A stretch of 64,000 nt of DNA from AP-15 sp963737145 (GCA_963737145.1 CAVTRO010000001.1:682001-746000), one strand, 5' to 3'. Positions 44,571-53,441 are shown, numbered from the stretch's first letter. Translations and numbers: made by a program. Notes: generated by a model from the sequence alone, not told the origin.

Positions 44571-44864
44571 TCAATGCTTCTGCGAGGCGGCGAAAGCGGC
44601 CTTTTGGTCGGCGCTGGCTTCCTTCTGATGCTTCGCCCGCCATTCGTCGTAGGGCATGCCATAGACGATCTCGCGCGATTCGGGATCGGACAGCGCGACG
44701 CCGCGGTCTTCGGCTTCGGCGCGATACCATTTGGACAGGCAGTTGCGGCAAAAGCCGGCCAGGTTCATCAGATCGATGTTCTGGACGTCGGTCCTTTCGC
44801 GCAGATGCTCCACGAGCCGGCGGAAGGTCGCGGCTTCGAGCTCGGTGCGGGTCTTGTCGTCCAT
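44571..44864 (-). CDS. DUF1244 domain protein
   Basis: 97 residues: FRRLVEHLRERTDVQNIDLMNLAGFCRNCLSKWYRAEAED is the DUF1244 core with conserved CxxC, followed by MPYDEWRAKHQKEA. Function unknown; widespread in proteobacteria and often single-copy. GAGGAG precedes the ATG. Confidence 0.92.
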   Translation of the reverse strand: MDDKTRTELEAATFRRLVEHLRERTDVQNIDLMNLAGFCRNCLSKWYRAEAEDRGVALSDPESREIVYGMPYDEWRAKHQKEASADQKAAFAASQKH

Positions 44865-44924
44865 CGCGATTCTCCTCGGTATTTGCCGTGTTCTATTTAG
44901 CGCTGTGGCGGCCCCATTTAAGCG

Positions 44925-45380
44925 TCAGCTCGATTGCGCCGCAGCGCGTCGGCGGATCTCGTCCATCGTCAGATCTTCCTTGTGGGTCGCGATGAACCAG
45001 CGGTAGCCGAACGGGTCCTCGACCCCGCCAACGCGGTCGCCATAAAATTGATCCGCCACCGTTCGGATCAGCTTTGCTCCGGCGGCGACGGCGCGCTCGA
45101 CCGCGGCGTCGACGTCATCGACGTACAGGTGCATCGTGACCGGCGAGCCGCCGATCGTCTCGGGGCTGAGCGCCTGGATCTCGGGGTGCTCGTCGGCCAT
45201 CATGATGCGAGAGCTGCCGATGCTGATCTCGGCATGATGAATTTTGCCGCTGGGATCGTCCACGCGCATCACCTCTGCGGCGCCGAGCGCCTTCTTGTAG
45301 AACGCAATCGCGTCGCTGGCGGCGTTCAGGATCAGATAGGGCGTCACGCTGTGATAGCCCTCGGGGATTGGTTTCACCAT
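44925..45380 (-). CDS. VOC family (PhnB/glyoxalase-like) protein
   Basis: 151 residues: VKPIPEGYHSVTPYLILNAASDAIAFYKKALGA, VTMHLYVDDVDAAVERAVAAGAK and GGVEDPFGYRWFIATHKED are the two-half betaalphabetabetabeta VOC fold of the PhnB-like group. Role unclear. AAGGAGG precedes the ATG. Confidence 0.9.
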   Translation of the reverse strand: MVKPIPEGYHSVTPYLILNAASDAIAFYKKALGAAEVMRVDDPSGKIHHAEISIGSSRIMMADEHPEIQALSPETIGGSPVTMHLYVDDVDAAVERAVAAGAKLIRTVADQFYGDRVGGVEDPFGYRWFIATHKEDLTMDEIRRRAAAQSS

Positions 45381-45401
45381 GCTCGGCCTCCTTTCTATTC
45401 C

Positions 45402-45896
45402 CTATACGGGGTAAACAAGCGAGGTCGGAACAGTCGTCGAATCGTAAACGCAAATTCTCTCGGCAAAGCGCAAATGGCCGCCTTCATCGACCACGCGGTC
45501 ATGGTACCGGCCGCACAGAAATACCTCCGACGGCTGGTCGGTCATCGTCTGAAACAGCGCGAAATTTGCCGTCAAACGCAGACCCTCCGGTTCGAGGGCG
45601 CGCAGCCGGATGTTGCCGGTCAAATGACGCACCGTCCGGGGCACGAAGAGCGCCGTCTCTCGCAACGCGACGACGCGGTCGGTGAGCATGTTCCGGCTCT
45701 CGCAGTAGATCAGCGCGATCGGCAGGCCTTGCTCGAAATTCTCGCGCGGCATCACCTTGTAAAGGCAATTCTCGGTGAAGAAATCGGGCCAGCTCTCGAG
45801 CTCGCCCCCGTCGAGGGCGTCACTGTAGGCGCAATAGAGATCGGCCAGCCGCGCCCGCAACTCCATCGGGGGATCGAGACCGGGTGCAGCAATCAC
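45402..45896 (-). CDS. Aromatic ring-hydroxylating dioxygenase, beta subunit
   Basis: About 164 residues: LADLYCAYSDALDGGELESWPDFF, RETALFVPRTVRHLTG and FLCGRYHDRVVDEGGHLRFAERIC are the NTF2-like beta subunit of Rieske non-haem iron dioxygenases. Start is GTG at 45896 or ATG at 45866; neither has a convincing ribosome site. It is downstream of the alpha subunit gene, but the 180-bp gap holds a dispersed repeat. Confidence 0.85.
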   Translation of the reverse strand: MIAAPGLDPPMELRARLADLYCAYSDALDGGELESWPDFFTENCLYKVMPRENFEQGLPIALIYCESRNMLTDRVVALRETALFVPRTVRHLTGNIRLRALEPEGLRLTANFALFQTMTDQPSEVFLCGRYHDRVVDEGGHLRFAERICVYDSTTVPTSLVYPV

Positions 45897-45904
45897 GGGT
45901 ATGT

Positions 45905-46060
45905 ACCGGGGACAGAAGCCCCTCTCCGCCCTTCAGGGGGGAGAGGGAGGGGCCCGCGAAGCGGGAGGGTGAGGTCGGCGGACGACGAGCTAGCCGGTCG
46001 GCCCTCCTCACCCTGCCCTCTCCCCCCGGCCGGCGGGGGGAGAGGGTAAAGTGAGCGATT
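45905..46060. repeat. Dispersed palindromic repeat between dioxygenase genes
   Basis: Several facing GC-rich blocks of the type CTCTCCCCCC...GGGGGGAGAG and CCCGCGAAGCGGGAGGGTGAGG. The form is that of common non-coding repeats in Rhizobiales genomes. Confidence 0.7.
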
Positions 46061-46077
46061 CACTTCGGCCAGCCTCC

Positions 46078-47343
46078 TCACAGGCCCATGACCCGGCGGT
46101 AGTGCTGATAGAAGCCGCGGATCGCGGTCTCGGTGACCATGTGCTGCTCGTCATGGGTCGCGCGGCCGCCCATCTCGGCGATGCACTCGGCCGTCTCGTT
46201 GCCGTCGATCCCGGCTTGCGAGAGCAGCATCGCCTCGCTGTCGTCGAGCGAGACCAGGCCGGCCGGCCCCATCAGATTGGCTTGGCGCAGCCGGCGCTGC
46301 CGCATCTCCGGCGTGTCGTCGGCATAGCCGAAAAAAGTCCAGGCGAGATCGAAATTACCGGGGTCGATCGGGACGATCTGGCGCGTCGCCAAGGTGTTCG
46401 ATTGCTGTTGCACGATCATATTCGGCCACAGGGTCTGCATCACGACCGTGGCGTCGCCGGCAAATTCGCGCACCGGCTCCAGAAGACGCGGGTCGCGCAG
46501 CGCGAAATTCGCCTTGAAGGCGCGCATCTGCCGGGTCGCGTCATTCTCCTTCTGCTCGCCCCGGCGGCTGACGAGGACCGCATGGCGCCCGGTCGTATCC
46601 ATCTCGATCGCCGATTTCTGGTCGAGGCGGAACAACCCGAAGGTCACCAGGAAAACGTGCAGCAGGCTGGCGTGGTACGGATCCTTGATGTTCTCGAACA
46701 TCAGCTTCCAATTGCTCGGGATCCGCTGCCGCAGATAGCCGAGCACGACGAGACCGCGGCCGTCGAACACGCGGTCGAAATAGCCGAGCATCCTCTCGCC
46801 GAGATAGCGCTCGAGCGGTTCGGTGTCCTGCGAAAAGCTGGCGAACACGACGCCGTGACGGCGGGTCACCGCGAGCCGCTCCAGCCCGTGCTCATCGGGT
46901 CGAAAATCGGCCGGCATGCCGCCTTGGCCGTGATAGCCGCGGCGGAACGGCACGCCGAGCAATTTGCCGCTGAGATCATAGGTCCATTGGTGATAGGGGC
47001 AGACGAACTCCTTGGCGGTGCCGCGGGTGGCCGAGCAGAACTGCGCGCTGCGGTGCGCGCAACGATTGAGGAGAACGTTGACCTCGCCCGAAGGGCCGCG
47101 GACCGCAACCACCTCCCTTGTTCCGAGTCGGCTGCGCTTGAAATCTCCGGGGTTCGGTATCTCGGCCTCGAGGCAGACATAGAGCCAGCCGGCACCCGAA
47201 AAAATGCGTTCCTGCTCGCGCGCGAAGATCTCAGGATCGGTGTACACCCAATTCGGGATGTGCGAGGGCCCGGCCTCAGGCCATCTGCGCCCGGCAGCGG
47301 CGGTTTCGAGCGGATATCCGGCGGCTCCATCAGCTGAGGGCAT
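46078..47343 (-). CDS. Aromatic ring-hydroxylating dioxygenase, alpha subunit
   Basis: 421 residues from MPSADGAAGYPLETAAAG. The Rieske [2Fe-2S] ligands are in LNRCAHRSAQFC and FVCPYHQWTYD (C-x-H...C-x2-H), and the catalytic non-haem iron site in NIKDPYHASLLHVFL. The start at 47343 has CGGAG upstream; a long in-frame extension over the next gene is rejected. With the beta subunit it should form an oxygenase that dihydroxylates an aromatic compound; no ferredoxin or reductase gene is seen nearby. Confidence 0.92.
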   Translation of the reverse strand: MPSADGAAGYPLETAAAGRRWPEAGPSHIPNWVYTDPEIFAREQERIFSGAGWLYVCLEAEIPNPGDFKRSRLGTREVVAVRGPSGEVNVLLNRCAHRSAQFCSATRGTAKEFVCPYHQWTYDLSGKLLGVPFRRGYHGQGGMPADFRPDEHGLERLAVTRRHGVVFASFSQDTEPLERYLGERMLGYFDRVFDGRGLVVLGYLRQRIPSNWKLMFENIKDPYHASLLHVFLVTFGLFRLDQKSAIEMDTTGRHAVLVSRRGEQKENDATRQMRAFKANFALRDPRLLEPVREFAGDATVVMQTLWPNMIVQQQSNTLATRQIVPIDPGNFDLAWTFFGYADDTPEMRQRRLRQANLMGPAGLVSLDDSEAMLLSQAGIDGNETAECIAEMGGRATHDEQHMVTETAIRGFYQHYRRVMGL

Positions 47344-47399
47344 GCGATGCTCCGTTTTGCAAACCAGTCTACCTGCAATCAGGTCGATCGGCGATGGAC

Positions 47400-48173
47400 T
47401 TAACCCTCGCTGAGCCCTTCCTGCGGATCGCCGCCGAGGCGGCGAACCAATTTCTTGAGCTCGTCGGTTGCTGCGGCGAGCCGCTCCCGGTCGGTGGCCC
47501 GCAACACCAACGTCACGCCGAAATCGCCGCGGCGGAAATAGGGATAGGAACCGATCTCGACATCCGGATAGCGCTCCTGCAACCCCGCGAGATCTTGGGC
47601 GAGGGTGCCTTCGCCGAGGTGACAGCTGACGCTGCGGCTCAGCACCTTTTCGCCGCCGACGAGGCGATATTTCAGCTGTTCGAAGATCCCCTGCATGATG
47701 CTCGGCACGCCGGGCAGAACATGGACGTTGCCAATCTGGAACCCGGGGGCGCGCGAGATCGGGTTGGGCAGCAGCGCCGCTCCCTCGGGCACCATCGCCA
47801 TGCGCAGCCGCGCCTCGTTCAGATGGCCCGGCGGATAATGGCTTTCGAGAAGGCGCCTTGCTTCGGGGTGGACGATCAGCGCCACGCCAAAGGCGTCGGC
47901 AATGCACTGCGCGGTGATGTCGTCATGGGTCGGGCCGATCCCGCCGGTGGTAAAGACATAATCGAACCCATGCCGCACCTCGTTGACCGTGGATACGATC
48001 ACGTCGTGATTGTCCGGAATGACCCGCGCCTCGCGCAGCCGGATGCCGGCCTCGTTAAGGCCCTGTGCGAGAAAAGCCAGGTTCGCATCCTGAGTGCGGC
48101 CGGACAGGATCTCGTTCCCGATGATCAGGACGCAGGCGGTGACGATCTTGGGTGCTGTGTCGCTACTCGGCAT
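47400..48173 (-). CDS. CinA N-terminal (MoaB/Mog-like) domain protein
   Basis: 257 residues: LIIGNEILSGRTQDANLAFLA, VFTTGGIGPTHDDITAQCIADAFG and VHVLPGVPSIMQGIFEQL are the molybdopterin-binding-like N-terminal domain of CinA (competence/damage-inducible protein A), with predicted ADP-ribose pyrophosphatase-type activity. Here this half is separate; the C-terminal NMN deamidase half is a separate gene at 49240. The start at 48173 is preferred to more distant in-frame codons but has only a weak site. Confidence 0.85.
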   Translation of the reverse strand: MPSSDTAPKIVTACVLIIGNEILSGRTQDANLAFLAQGLNEAGIRLREARVIPDNHDVIVSTVNEVRHGFDYVFTTGGIGPTHDDITAQCIADAFGVALIVHPEARRLLESHYPPGHLNEARLRMAMVPEGAALLPNPISRAPGFQIGNVHVLPGVPSIMQGIFEQLKYRLVGGEKVLSRSVSCHLGEGTLAQDLAGLQERYPDVEIGSYPYFRRGDFGVTLVLRATDRERLAAATDELKKLVRRLGGDPQEGLSEG

Positions 48174-48377
48174 CGCTTGCTCTTTATGTGCTCGGCCGAG
48201 GGCCTTCATAGGCAATTGCCCGCGCCGGCACAATCACCGCCCGAGGATTGCCGCCGCCCGACCGCATGCCTACCTGCGAGTGGCGGCGCCGAGACTTCCG
48301 CGGTTATTGCCCGAGTCCCATTATCGGATTATCACGGAAGGTGCGCCCCTGCGGGACAGGATACGAACGACATTGGC

Positions 48378-49247
48378 ATGCAACAGGATGTGATGATGGG
48401 GCTCGCGCCTTACGAAGCGCGCGAGCGGCCGATCAAAATACACGGACCGGAAGCTTTCGAGGGCATGCGGCGGGCCGGAATGCTCGCCGCCGAGACGCTC
48501 GACTTCATCACGCCCCATGTCCGGCCCGGGGTTACCACCGGCGAACTCGACCGGCTGTGCCACGGGTTCATCGTCGATCACGACGCGATCCCGGCGCCGC
48601 TCAACTACCGCGGCTTTCCAAAGTCGATCTGCACCTCGATCAATCACGTCGTCTGCCACGGCATCCCCGGCGACCGGCGGTTGATGGAGGGAGACATCCT
48701 CAACATCGACGTCACCGTTATCCTCGACGGCTGGCACGGCGATACGAGCCGGATGTTTTTTGTCGGCGAGCGCGTCCCGTTAAAGGCAAGGCGGCTGGTC
48801 GACGTCACCTATGAGGCGATGATGCGCGGCATTGCGGTGGTCCGGCCCGGAATCCACCTCGGCGCGATCGGCGATGCGATCCAGCGTTACGCCGAGAGCC
48901 ACCGTTATTCGGTTGTCCGCGATTTCTGCGGTCACGGCGTCGGGCGGGTCTTTCACGACGCCCCCTCGGTCCTGCATTACGGCCGGCCCGGAAATGGACC
49001 GGCATTGCGCGAAGGCATGTTCTTCACGGTCGAGCCGATGATCAACGCCGGGCGATACGAAGTAAAAATCCTCAGCGACGGCTGGACCGCGGTTACCAAG
49101 GACCGTTCGCTGTCGGCGCAGTTCGAACATACGGTCGGAGTGACCGCGACCGGCTACGAGATCTTTACGATATCGCCGGCGGGCCTGCACCGGCCGCCCT
49201 ACCCGGCCGCTGCCGTGCCGGCAGGAGGAGAACCCAGCCATGATTGA
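48378..49247 (+). CDS. map: Type I methionine aminopeptidase
   Basis: 289 residues. The five metal ligands are visible: Asp in LNIDVTVILDGWHGDTSRMFFV (two), His in CGHGVGRVFHDAP, Glu in FTVEPMI and Glu in QFEHTVGVT. The enzyme removes the initiator methionine from new proteins. The start at 48378 (MQQDVMMGLAPYEARE) is chosen though ATG codons 15 and 18 bases later are alternatives. Extra C-terminal residues compared with E. coli Map. It overlaps the next gene by 8 bp. Confidence 0.95.
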   Translation: MQQDVMMGLAPYEARERPIKIHGPEAFEGMRRAGMLAAETLDFITPHVRPGVTTGELDRLCHGFIVDHDAIPAPLNYRGFPKSICTSINHVVCHGIPGDRRLMEGDILNIDVTVILDGWHGDTSRMFFVGERVPLKARRLVDVTYEAMMRGIAVVRPGIHLGAIGDAIQRYAESHRYSVVRDFCGHGVGRVFHDAPSVLHYGRPGNGPALREGMFFTVEPMINAGRYEVKILSDGWTAVTKDRSLSAQFEHTVGVTATGYEIFTISPAGLHRPPYPAAAVPAGGEPSHD

Positions 49248-49725
49248 CGAATTGTTGCCGCAAGCGGAACGGATCGCAGCCCGGCTGAAAGCGCGGGGCG
49301 AGACGATCAGCATTGCCGAATCCTCGACGGCGGGGCTGATCTCGGCGGCATTGCTGGCGATCGGCGGCGCTTCGGCCTATTTCATGGGCGGCGCGGTCGT
49401 ATACACTCGGCAGTCGCGGACCGCATTGCTCGAAGTCACCGAGCAGGAGCTGACCGGCATTACCCCCTCGACCGAGGCTTACGCGCTGCTGTTCGCGCGC
49501 AAGATCCGCGGCAAGCTCGGGACGGCTTGGTCGGTCGGCGAGACCGGCACCGCCGGGCCGACCGGCAGCCGCTACGGCCACGCCGCCGGTCACTCCTGCA
49601 TCGCCGTCATCGGCCCGAATGGCGAGCGCTCGGTCACCGTCGAAACCGGCAGCAGCGACCGGCTCGACAATATGCGCGCCTTCTCCGTCGCCGCTCTCGA
49701 CTTGCTGGAGAAAGGGCTCGACTGA
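49240..49725 (+). CDS. pncC: Nicotinamide-nucleotide amidohydrolase (CinA C-terminal domain)
   Basis: 161 residues: SIAESSTAGLISAALL holds the catalytic Ser of PncC, followed by GGAVVYTRQSRTALL and SVGETGTAGPTGSRYGH. It converts NMN to NaMN in NAD recycling. AGGAGGAG ahead of the ATG sits inside the map 3' end; the 8-bp overlap implies coupling. It is split from the CinA N-domain gene, which is divergent on the other side of map. Confidence 0.9.
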   Translation: MIDELLPQAERIAARLKARGETISIAESSTAGLISAALLAIGGASAYFMGGAVVYTRQSRTALLEVTEQELTGITPSTEAYALLFARKIRGKLGTAWSVGETGTAGPTGSRYGHAAGHSCIAVIGPNGERSVTVETGSSDRLDNMRAFSVAALDLLEKGLD

Positions 49726-49737
49726 CCCCCGGGCGCT

Positions 49738-50556
49738 TTACGCGGCGCCGGCCAGCTGGCGCGGGCGGTAGATTGCGATGTGGCCGATGCGGGCGATTGG
49801 CGTTTCCCGCCCGGCGTACACCACGACATCGAGCTCGACGAAGCGGTGGCCCTTGCGCTCGTAATTGGCGGTGACGACGGCGCGCGCCGAGAGTTCATCG
49901 CCGATATGGGCAGCGGCGAAATGCTGCACCGTGCTGCCGACATGCATCCACGGGCCCAATACGACGTTGTGGCGCAATACCCAGTTGCCGATGTGCAGTA
50001 TGGTGCCGGGATGGACGAAGTTCTCCCGTGCGTAAAGCGGCTCAGTCTCGCGCACGGTTCGCAGGTATTCTTCGGCATACTCGTCGGTGACCCGAAACGG
50101 GTTGATCGCAAACCGCGTCCCGATTGCAAGCGTCGTCTCGTCGGCCGGCGGACGCTCGGCGGGCGGGGCCGGAGCTTCGGCGAAGGGAGGCGGTGGTGCG
50201 ACCCGTTCCGGGGGCAGGCCGGCGCGGCCGGTGACGCAGAGCTCGCCATGGCTCTCGATCCGCAACTCGAGCCCCGCCGCTGCCTCGGCGGCGGTCACGG
50301 CCGCGGTGTCGCCGTCATAGACCGGCTTTAGGAGGCGGCACTCGGCGATACCGCGTTCGAGCCAGGCGCGGCCCCAGCGCTCTACCGGCAGGTGCGTCAT
50401 ATAGGCATAGACATCGACACCCGGCACGAGACCGCCACGGAACCCGAACCGCCGGGCGACCGCGTCGTCGTGGATCTTGTTCTCCAACTCTTTCGACGCG
50501 TTGAAAGCTTCGACACGGTACGGGCCCAAATAGGAGATTCTGGGCGATTCGGTCAT
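49738..50556 (-). CDS. MaoC-like hotdog-fold protein
   Basis: 272 residues. The N-terminal half contains GFRGGLVPGVDVYAYMTH and the C-terminal half a second hotdog-type stretch (ENFVHPGTILHIGNWVLRHNV), joined by a proline-rich linker. MaoC-type proteins are enoyl hydratases; the His of the hydratase motif is not cleanly recognisable so activity is uncertain. A GAGGAAC ribosome site precedes the ATG. Confidence 0.75.
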   Translation of the reverse strand: MTESPRISYLGPYRVEAFNASKELENKIHDDAVARRFGFRGGLVPGVDVYAYMTHLPVERWGRAWLERGIAECRLLKPVYDGDTAAVTAAEAAAGLELRIESHGELCVTGRAGLPPERVAPPPPFAEAPAPPAERPPADETTLAIGTRFAINPFRVTDEYAEEYLRTVRETEPLYARENFVHPGTILHIGNWVLRHNVVLGPWMHVGSTVQHFAAAHIGDELSARAVVTANYERKGHRFVELDVVVYAGRETPIARIGHIAIYRPRQLAGAA

Positions 50557-50652
50557 GGTTCGGGTTCCTCGCGTCGGCTATAAGCAGCGGCCGGACAGGC
50601 TCGCACCGTCGCCGCGCTTTCGCAATCCCAAGCTCGCTCCCCGAGGCCAATC

Positions 50653-51047
50653 GTGGACACTCACCTCCCTGGACACGAGCTCAGCGCGATCCGCTACGCC
50701 GAGCGCGACGCCCGGCGTTCCGCTACGCCGAGCGCGACGCCCGGCGTTCCGACCATTTCATGGCGGCGACCCGCATGATGGCCCGATGCCGACGGACTAT
50801 TTCGTGTGGGTCGCGATTGCGCCGCATCATACGGTCGCCATCCATACCGGCTTTACCGCCGAAGTCGTTCAACATCGGCGACATGCTCGACGCCTATGAC
50901 GCATTGCAGGCCCATGCGCCGAGCCCGCATCACTGTATCCCGGGGCACGATCCGCTGGTCGTGCGGCAATACCCCGCGCCGTGGCCGGAGCTCGAAGGCG
51001 TGGTGGTCCGCCTCGACGTAATGCCGAGAGGCTTAGGCCGGGGGTAG
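50653..51047 (+). pseudogene. Broken metallo-beta-lactamase (AHL lactonase-like) gene
   Basis: Pieces of one protein are scattered in different frames: a start like AIRYAERDARRS, then HGGDPHDGPMPTDYFVWVA and HTGFTAEV, and a C-terminal FNIGDMLDAYDAL then HHCIPGHDPLVVRQYP. A 29-bp tandem duplication (50692-50720 and 50721-50749) shifts the frame and an internal deletion removes the HxHxDH metal-binding core. Intact relatives are N-acyl homoserine lactonase-type hydrolases. Confidence 0.75.
50692..50749. repeat. 29-bp perfect tandem duplication in the lactonase remnant
   Basis: Two identical adjacent copies at 50692-50720 and 50721-50749; 29 is not a multiple of three, so the frame is broken. 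Confidence 0.92.
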
Positions 51048-51055
51048 CGCACCGG

Positions 51056-51084
51056 TTGCAATTTCCCGCCCGCCGCTTTAGATC
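51056..51084 (+). promoter_or_regulatory. Predicted promoter of tRNA-Glu
   Basis: TTGCAA (51056-51061), 17-base spacer and TAGATC (51079-51084), about 20 bases before the tRNA. Confidence 0.55.
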
Positions 51085-51104
51085 CCTGGCCGAGCGGCCG
51101 CTAT

Positions 51105-51180
51105 GTCCCCATCGTCTAGAGGCCTAGGACATCGCCCTTTCACGGCGGTAACAGGGGTTCGAATCCCCTTGGGGACGCCA
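51105..51180 (+). tRNA. tRNA-Glu (anticodon TTC)
   Basis: 76 nt with encoded CCA. Acceptor stem GTCCCCA pairs with TGGGGAC; the anticodon arm CGCC-CTTTCAC-GGCG shows TTC; the T arm AGGGG-TTCGAAT-CCCCT is complete. The zone of gene fragments begins right beside this gene. Confidence 0.97.
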
Positions 51181-51269
51181 GACATCAACGGCTTAATTGA
51201 TCTGCCCGGAGGTGATGTCCAAAATTTGGCCAATATCGGTCGGGGTGCCGCTAGGTCAATGCTAGGCGC

Positions 51270-51296
51270 AAAAAAAGCCCGGCGTCTCGACCGGGC
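51270..51296 (-). terminator. Rho-independent terminator facing left
   Basis: On the minus strand GCCCGG, loop, CCGGGC is followed by seven T. No minus-strand gene was found upstream of it, so it may be left over from a lost gene. Confidence 0.65.
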
Positions 51297-51396
51297 CCGC
51301 GGATGCGGACTCCCGCGCATAGACCTCAAGTCTTTGATCCCCGCGCGCGGGGCCTAACCGAGCCGGGACGCGTTACCAGCTTCAGCTATTACGCCC

Positions 51397-51492
51397 TTGG
51401 TCACCTATACCTACGATGCGGTCAGCAATTTCACGATGAAGCAGATCTTGGATCCAGTCGGCCATCTGATGCGCACCCGCAGCCATCCCTAA
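51397..51492 (+). pseudogene. RHS/YD-repeat fragment
   Basis: The frame LVTYTYDAVSNFTMKQILDP then VGHLMRTRSHP and stop resembles one YD repeat of an RHS-type toxin/adhesin. No further repeats lie on either side. Confidence 0.55.
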
Positions 51493-51709
51493 TGACGCGG
51501 TAAATCGCCTCGCCGGGGCGATTGTTGCACAGGGCCAGACGACTTGCCGATCAGACCAGCCGCGGGGGGTGCGTTAAAGACCTTTTGCCGCAGCCCCGCC
51601 GCTTCCCGGCGTCCGGCCAAGGATGGTCACTAGATCTTCAATCGAGAGCCAATGCCGCCGTGCGTGGACCATGCGGGGACAGTTGGAGCACAGCAGACTA
51701 GCGAGCTGG

Positions 51710-51950
51710 AGGTTTTTATCCCCTTGCGCGCGCGAGGAGTAGATGCTTCAGCGCGATGCGCACTGTGCGGACTTACTTGTAGCCTCCCTGCGGGCACACC
51801 TGGATCCGCCATCCTGGTCCCGTTGCATAGATCGACCGCTCGCGGCTACGAGGGCGATGGCCTTGCCGTTTCGGGCTAAGCGCGGCGGATGGGAATGGCG
51901 TTTTGCCATCGGGGTATCTAGGCCTCGCGCGCGCGAGGGGATAAAAACCT
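51710..51950. mobile_element. Short element with 28-bp near-perfect terminal inverted repeats
   Basis: The ends at 51710-51737 and 51923-51950 are inverted copies with one mismatch in 28 bases, starting AGGTTTTTATCCCC; the similarity continues inward for about ten bases with mismatches. The 185-bp interior has no clear gene. Shape and size suit a MITE or a deleted IS; no target duplication was identified. Confidence 0.6.
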
Positions 51951-52025
51951 GGGCCCCGCAGCCCGATCCGCTTAGCCGGAATGGGGTGGGTTCTCGCGGT
52001 GCACAGCTTCCGGCATCCTCTACCG

Positions 52026-52459
52026 ATGCGAGTTCTCCTGTCCTTTTCTTGGCCGTCGCCGCGACCGCAGCGCTTGCAGCGGACCCGCGGATCGTCACCG
52101 TGCCGGATCAAGCCCCGCCCCAAGCACCGGCGCCATCTCCCGCGTCGAAGCCGTTACAGCCGGTCATACCGAGGTTGGGAGAGCCGCCGGAGGCGAAGCC
52201 TCAGGCCGGGCAGGGCGGGACCGAGCAAGCCCCGCTGTTTGTGCGTATTCTCCCACAGCCTAAGACGGTGGTGGAGGCCGAAGCGGAAAGGCGCGAACAG
52301 GATGCGAGAGCGGCAAATGATCGGGGGCTGACGAAGTACACCCTCTACTTATGGCGTACTACCGCTGTCTTGGCCCTTGTCGCGGCCGTTCAAGCAGGGC
52401 TGTTCGTATGGCAGTTGGTTCTCATCAGAAGAAGTCTCGCCGAGGCAAAAACATGCTAG
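52026..52459 (+). CDS. Secreted proline-rich protein with C-terminal membrane helix, apparent -1 indel
   Basis: Restoring one lost base near 52042-52043 gives a clean signal peptide MRVLLSLFLAVAATAALA-ADPR, a proline-rich region (DQAPPQAPAPSPASKP), a charged helix (EAEAERREQDARAANDRG) and a hydrophobic segment TTAVLALVAAVQAGLFVWQLVLI. Similar short Rhizobiales proteins keep the NDRGL...W...AWRQ-type ending. This copy stops soon after the helix and is probably truncated. Function unknown. Confidence 0.6.
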
Positions 52460-52590
52460 CGTCCACGCTTGTGGTGGAATTTTCGGGCCGATCCGCAGTG
52501 TAGGGCTGCGGTGTCGCTGAGGTGGCCATCGGGTCAGGTGGGCTAAGGTGGAGTTGGAACACTTCAACCTGAAGCACGTGAGAGGACCCG

Positions 52591-53005
52591 ATGACCGACG
52601 AGAGATTGGTGTTGGCCGAGTTGCTGGAGAAGGCCGGCGATGGGGATTTTCTGAGAGCGGTGGGCCGAGGCGGTGCTGCAATTGCTGATGGAGAGCGACG
52701 TCAAGGGGATGATCGGCACCGGGCGGTATGAGCGCAGCGGCGAGCGGACCACGTGGCGCAACGGCTATCGCGAGCGCACCCTCGACACCCGGCTCGGCGC
52801 ACTGCAATTGCGCATCCCAAAGCTGCGGCAAGGCAGCTACTTTCCGCCCTTTCTGGAAGCCCGCAAGAGCTCGGAGAAGGCGCTGATCGCGGTGATCCAG
52901 GAGGCCTGGATCAGCGGCGTATCGACCCGGCGGGTCGACGATCTGGTGCAGGCGATGAAACCCAATCAGCGACCGAGTTTGGCTGTGGTGCGCGACTCAG
53001 CTTAG
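52591..53005 (+). pseudogene. IS256-family transposase, N-terminal remnant
   Basis: The first frame MTDERLVLAELLEKAGDGDF and LRAV continues one frame over as LQLLMESDVKGMIGTGRYER, RNGYRERTLDTRLGALQLRI and AWISGVSTRRVDDLVQAM, which is the start of IS256-family (MutA-type) transposases. One extra G at 52662-52664 breaks the frame. After VQAM the sense is lost, so the DDE catalytic part is absent and the element is dead. Confidence 0.85.
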
Positions 53006-53215
53006 CTTTAGTTTAGTGATTTCATCGAGTTGCGATCGTGGGGGGCTTAGCAGATTGAATGGGGGCCGTCATAAGGGTCCAGTGTCCCTCCCAATGTGCG
53101 TGGCGGCCGCTGTAATGGTACTGCCATTCGTAATGCGGTTTTATCTTGGCGGCTTCGGGGTCATAGGGCATGACAACGAAGCCTCTCTGACTTGTCCCCT
53201 GCGGGCTCGCTCCCT

Positions 53216-53305
53216 GCCTACATCTTCAAGCATGCGCTGGTGCAGGGCACGGCGCATGACAGCCTGCTAAAGAGCCGCCGCCAGCAGCTCCACGCCCGGA
53301 TAGCC
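53216..53305 (+). pseudogene. Adenylate cyclase/AAA-type ATPase fragment
   Basis: The frame YIFKHALVQGTAHDSLLKSR then RQQLHARIA is the conserved segment just past the ATPase of large class III cyclase/AAA/TPR proteins. Only about 30 codons are present. Confidence 0.65.
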
Positions 53306-53398
53306 GTTGTCCGGCGGCCTGAGCCAGCGCGCGATAATCGTGATGGCGCTGTCGTGCAATCCTCGGCTGCTGCTCGCAGACGAGCCGACCACCGCGCC
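53306..53398 (+). pseudogene. OppD/DppD-type ABC ATPase fragment
   Basis: SGGLSQRAIIVMALSCNPRL then LLADEPTTA is the ABC signature plus Walker B of an oligopeptide transporter ATPase. Walker A and the rest are missing. It abuts the cyclase fragment with no spacer. Confidence 0.75.
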
Positions 53399-53441
53399 CG
53401 CGGCAGATTTTGCCGAGACGTGCGGGACCAGGAGATTGCTC

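Noticed and set aside
47394..48377. Long N-terminal extension of map
   Set aside because: The extra residues are antisense of the CinA N-domain gene; Map homology starts near 48378.
51105..51180. Attachment-site duplication of the tRNA 3' end
   Set aside because: I looked for another copy of the tRNA end in the window to the right and found none, so no att site is claimed.
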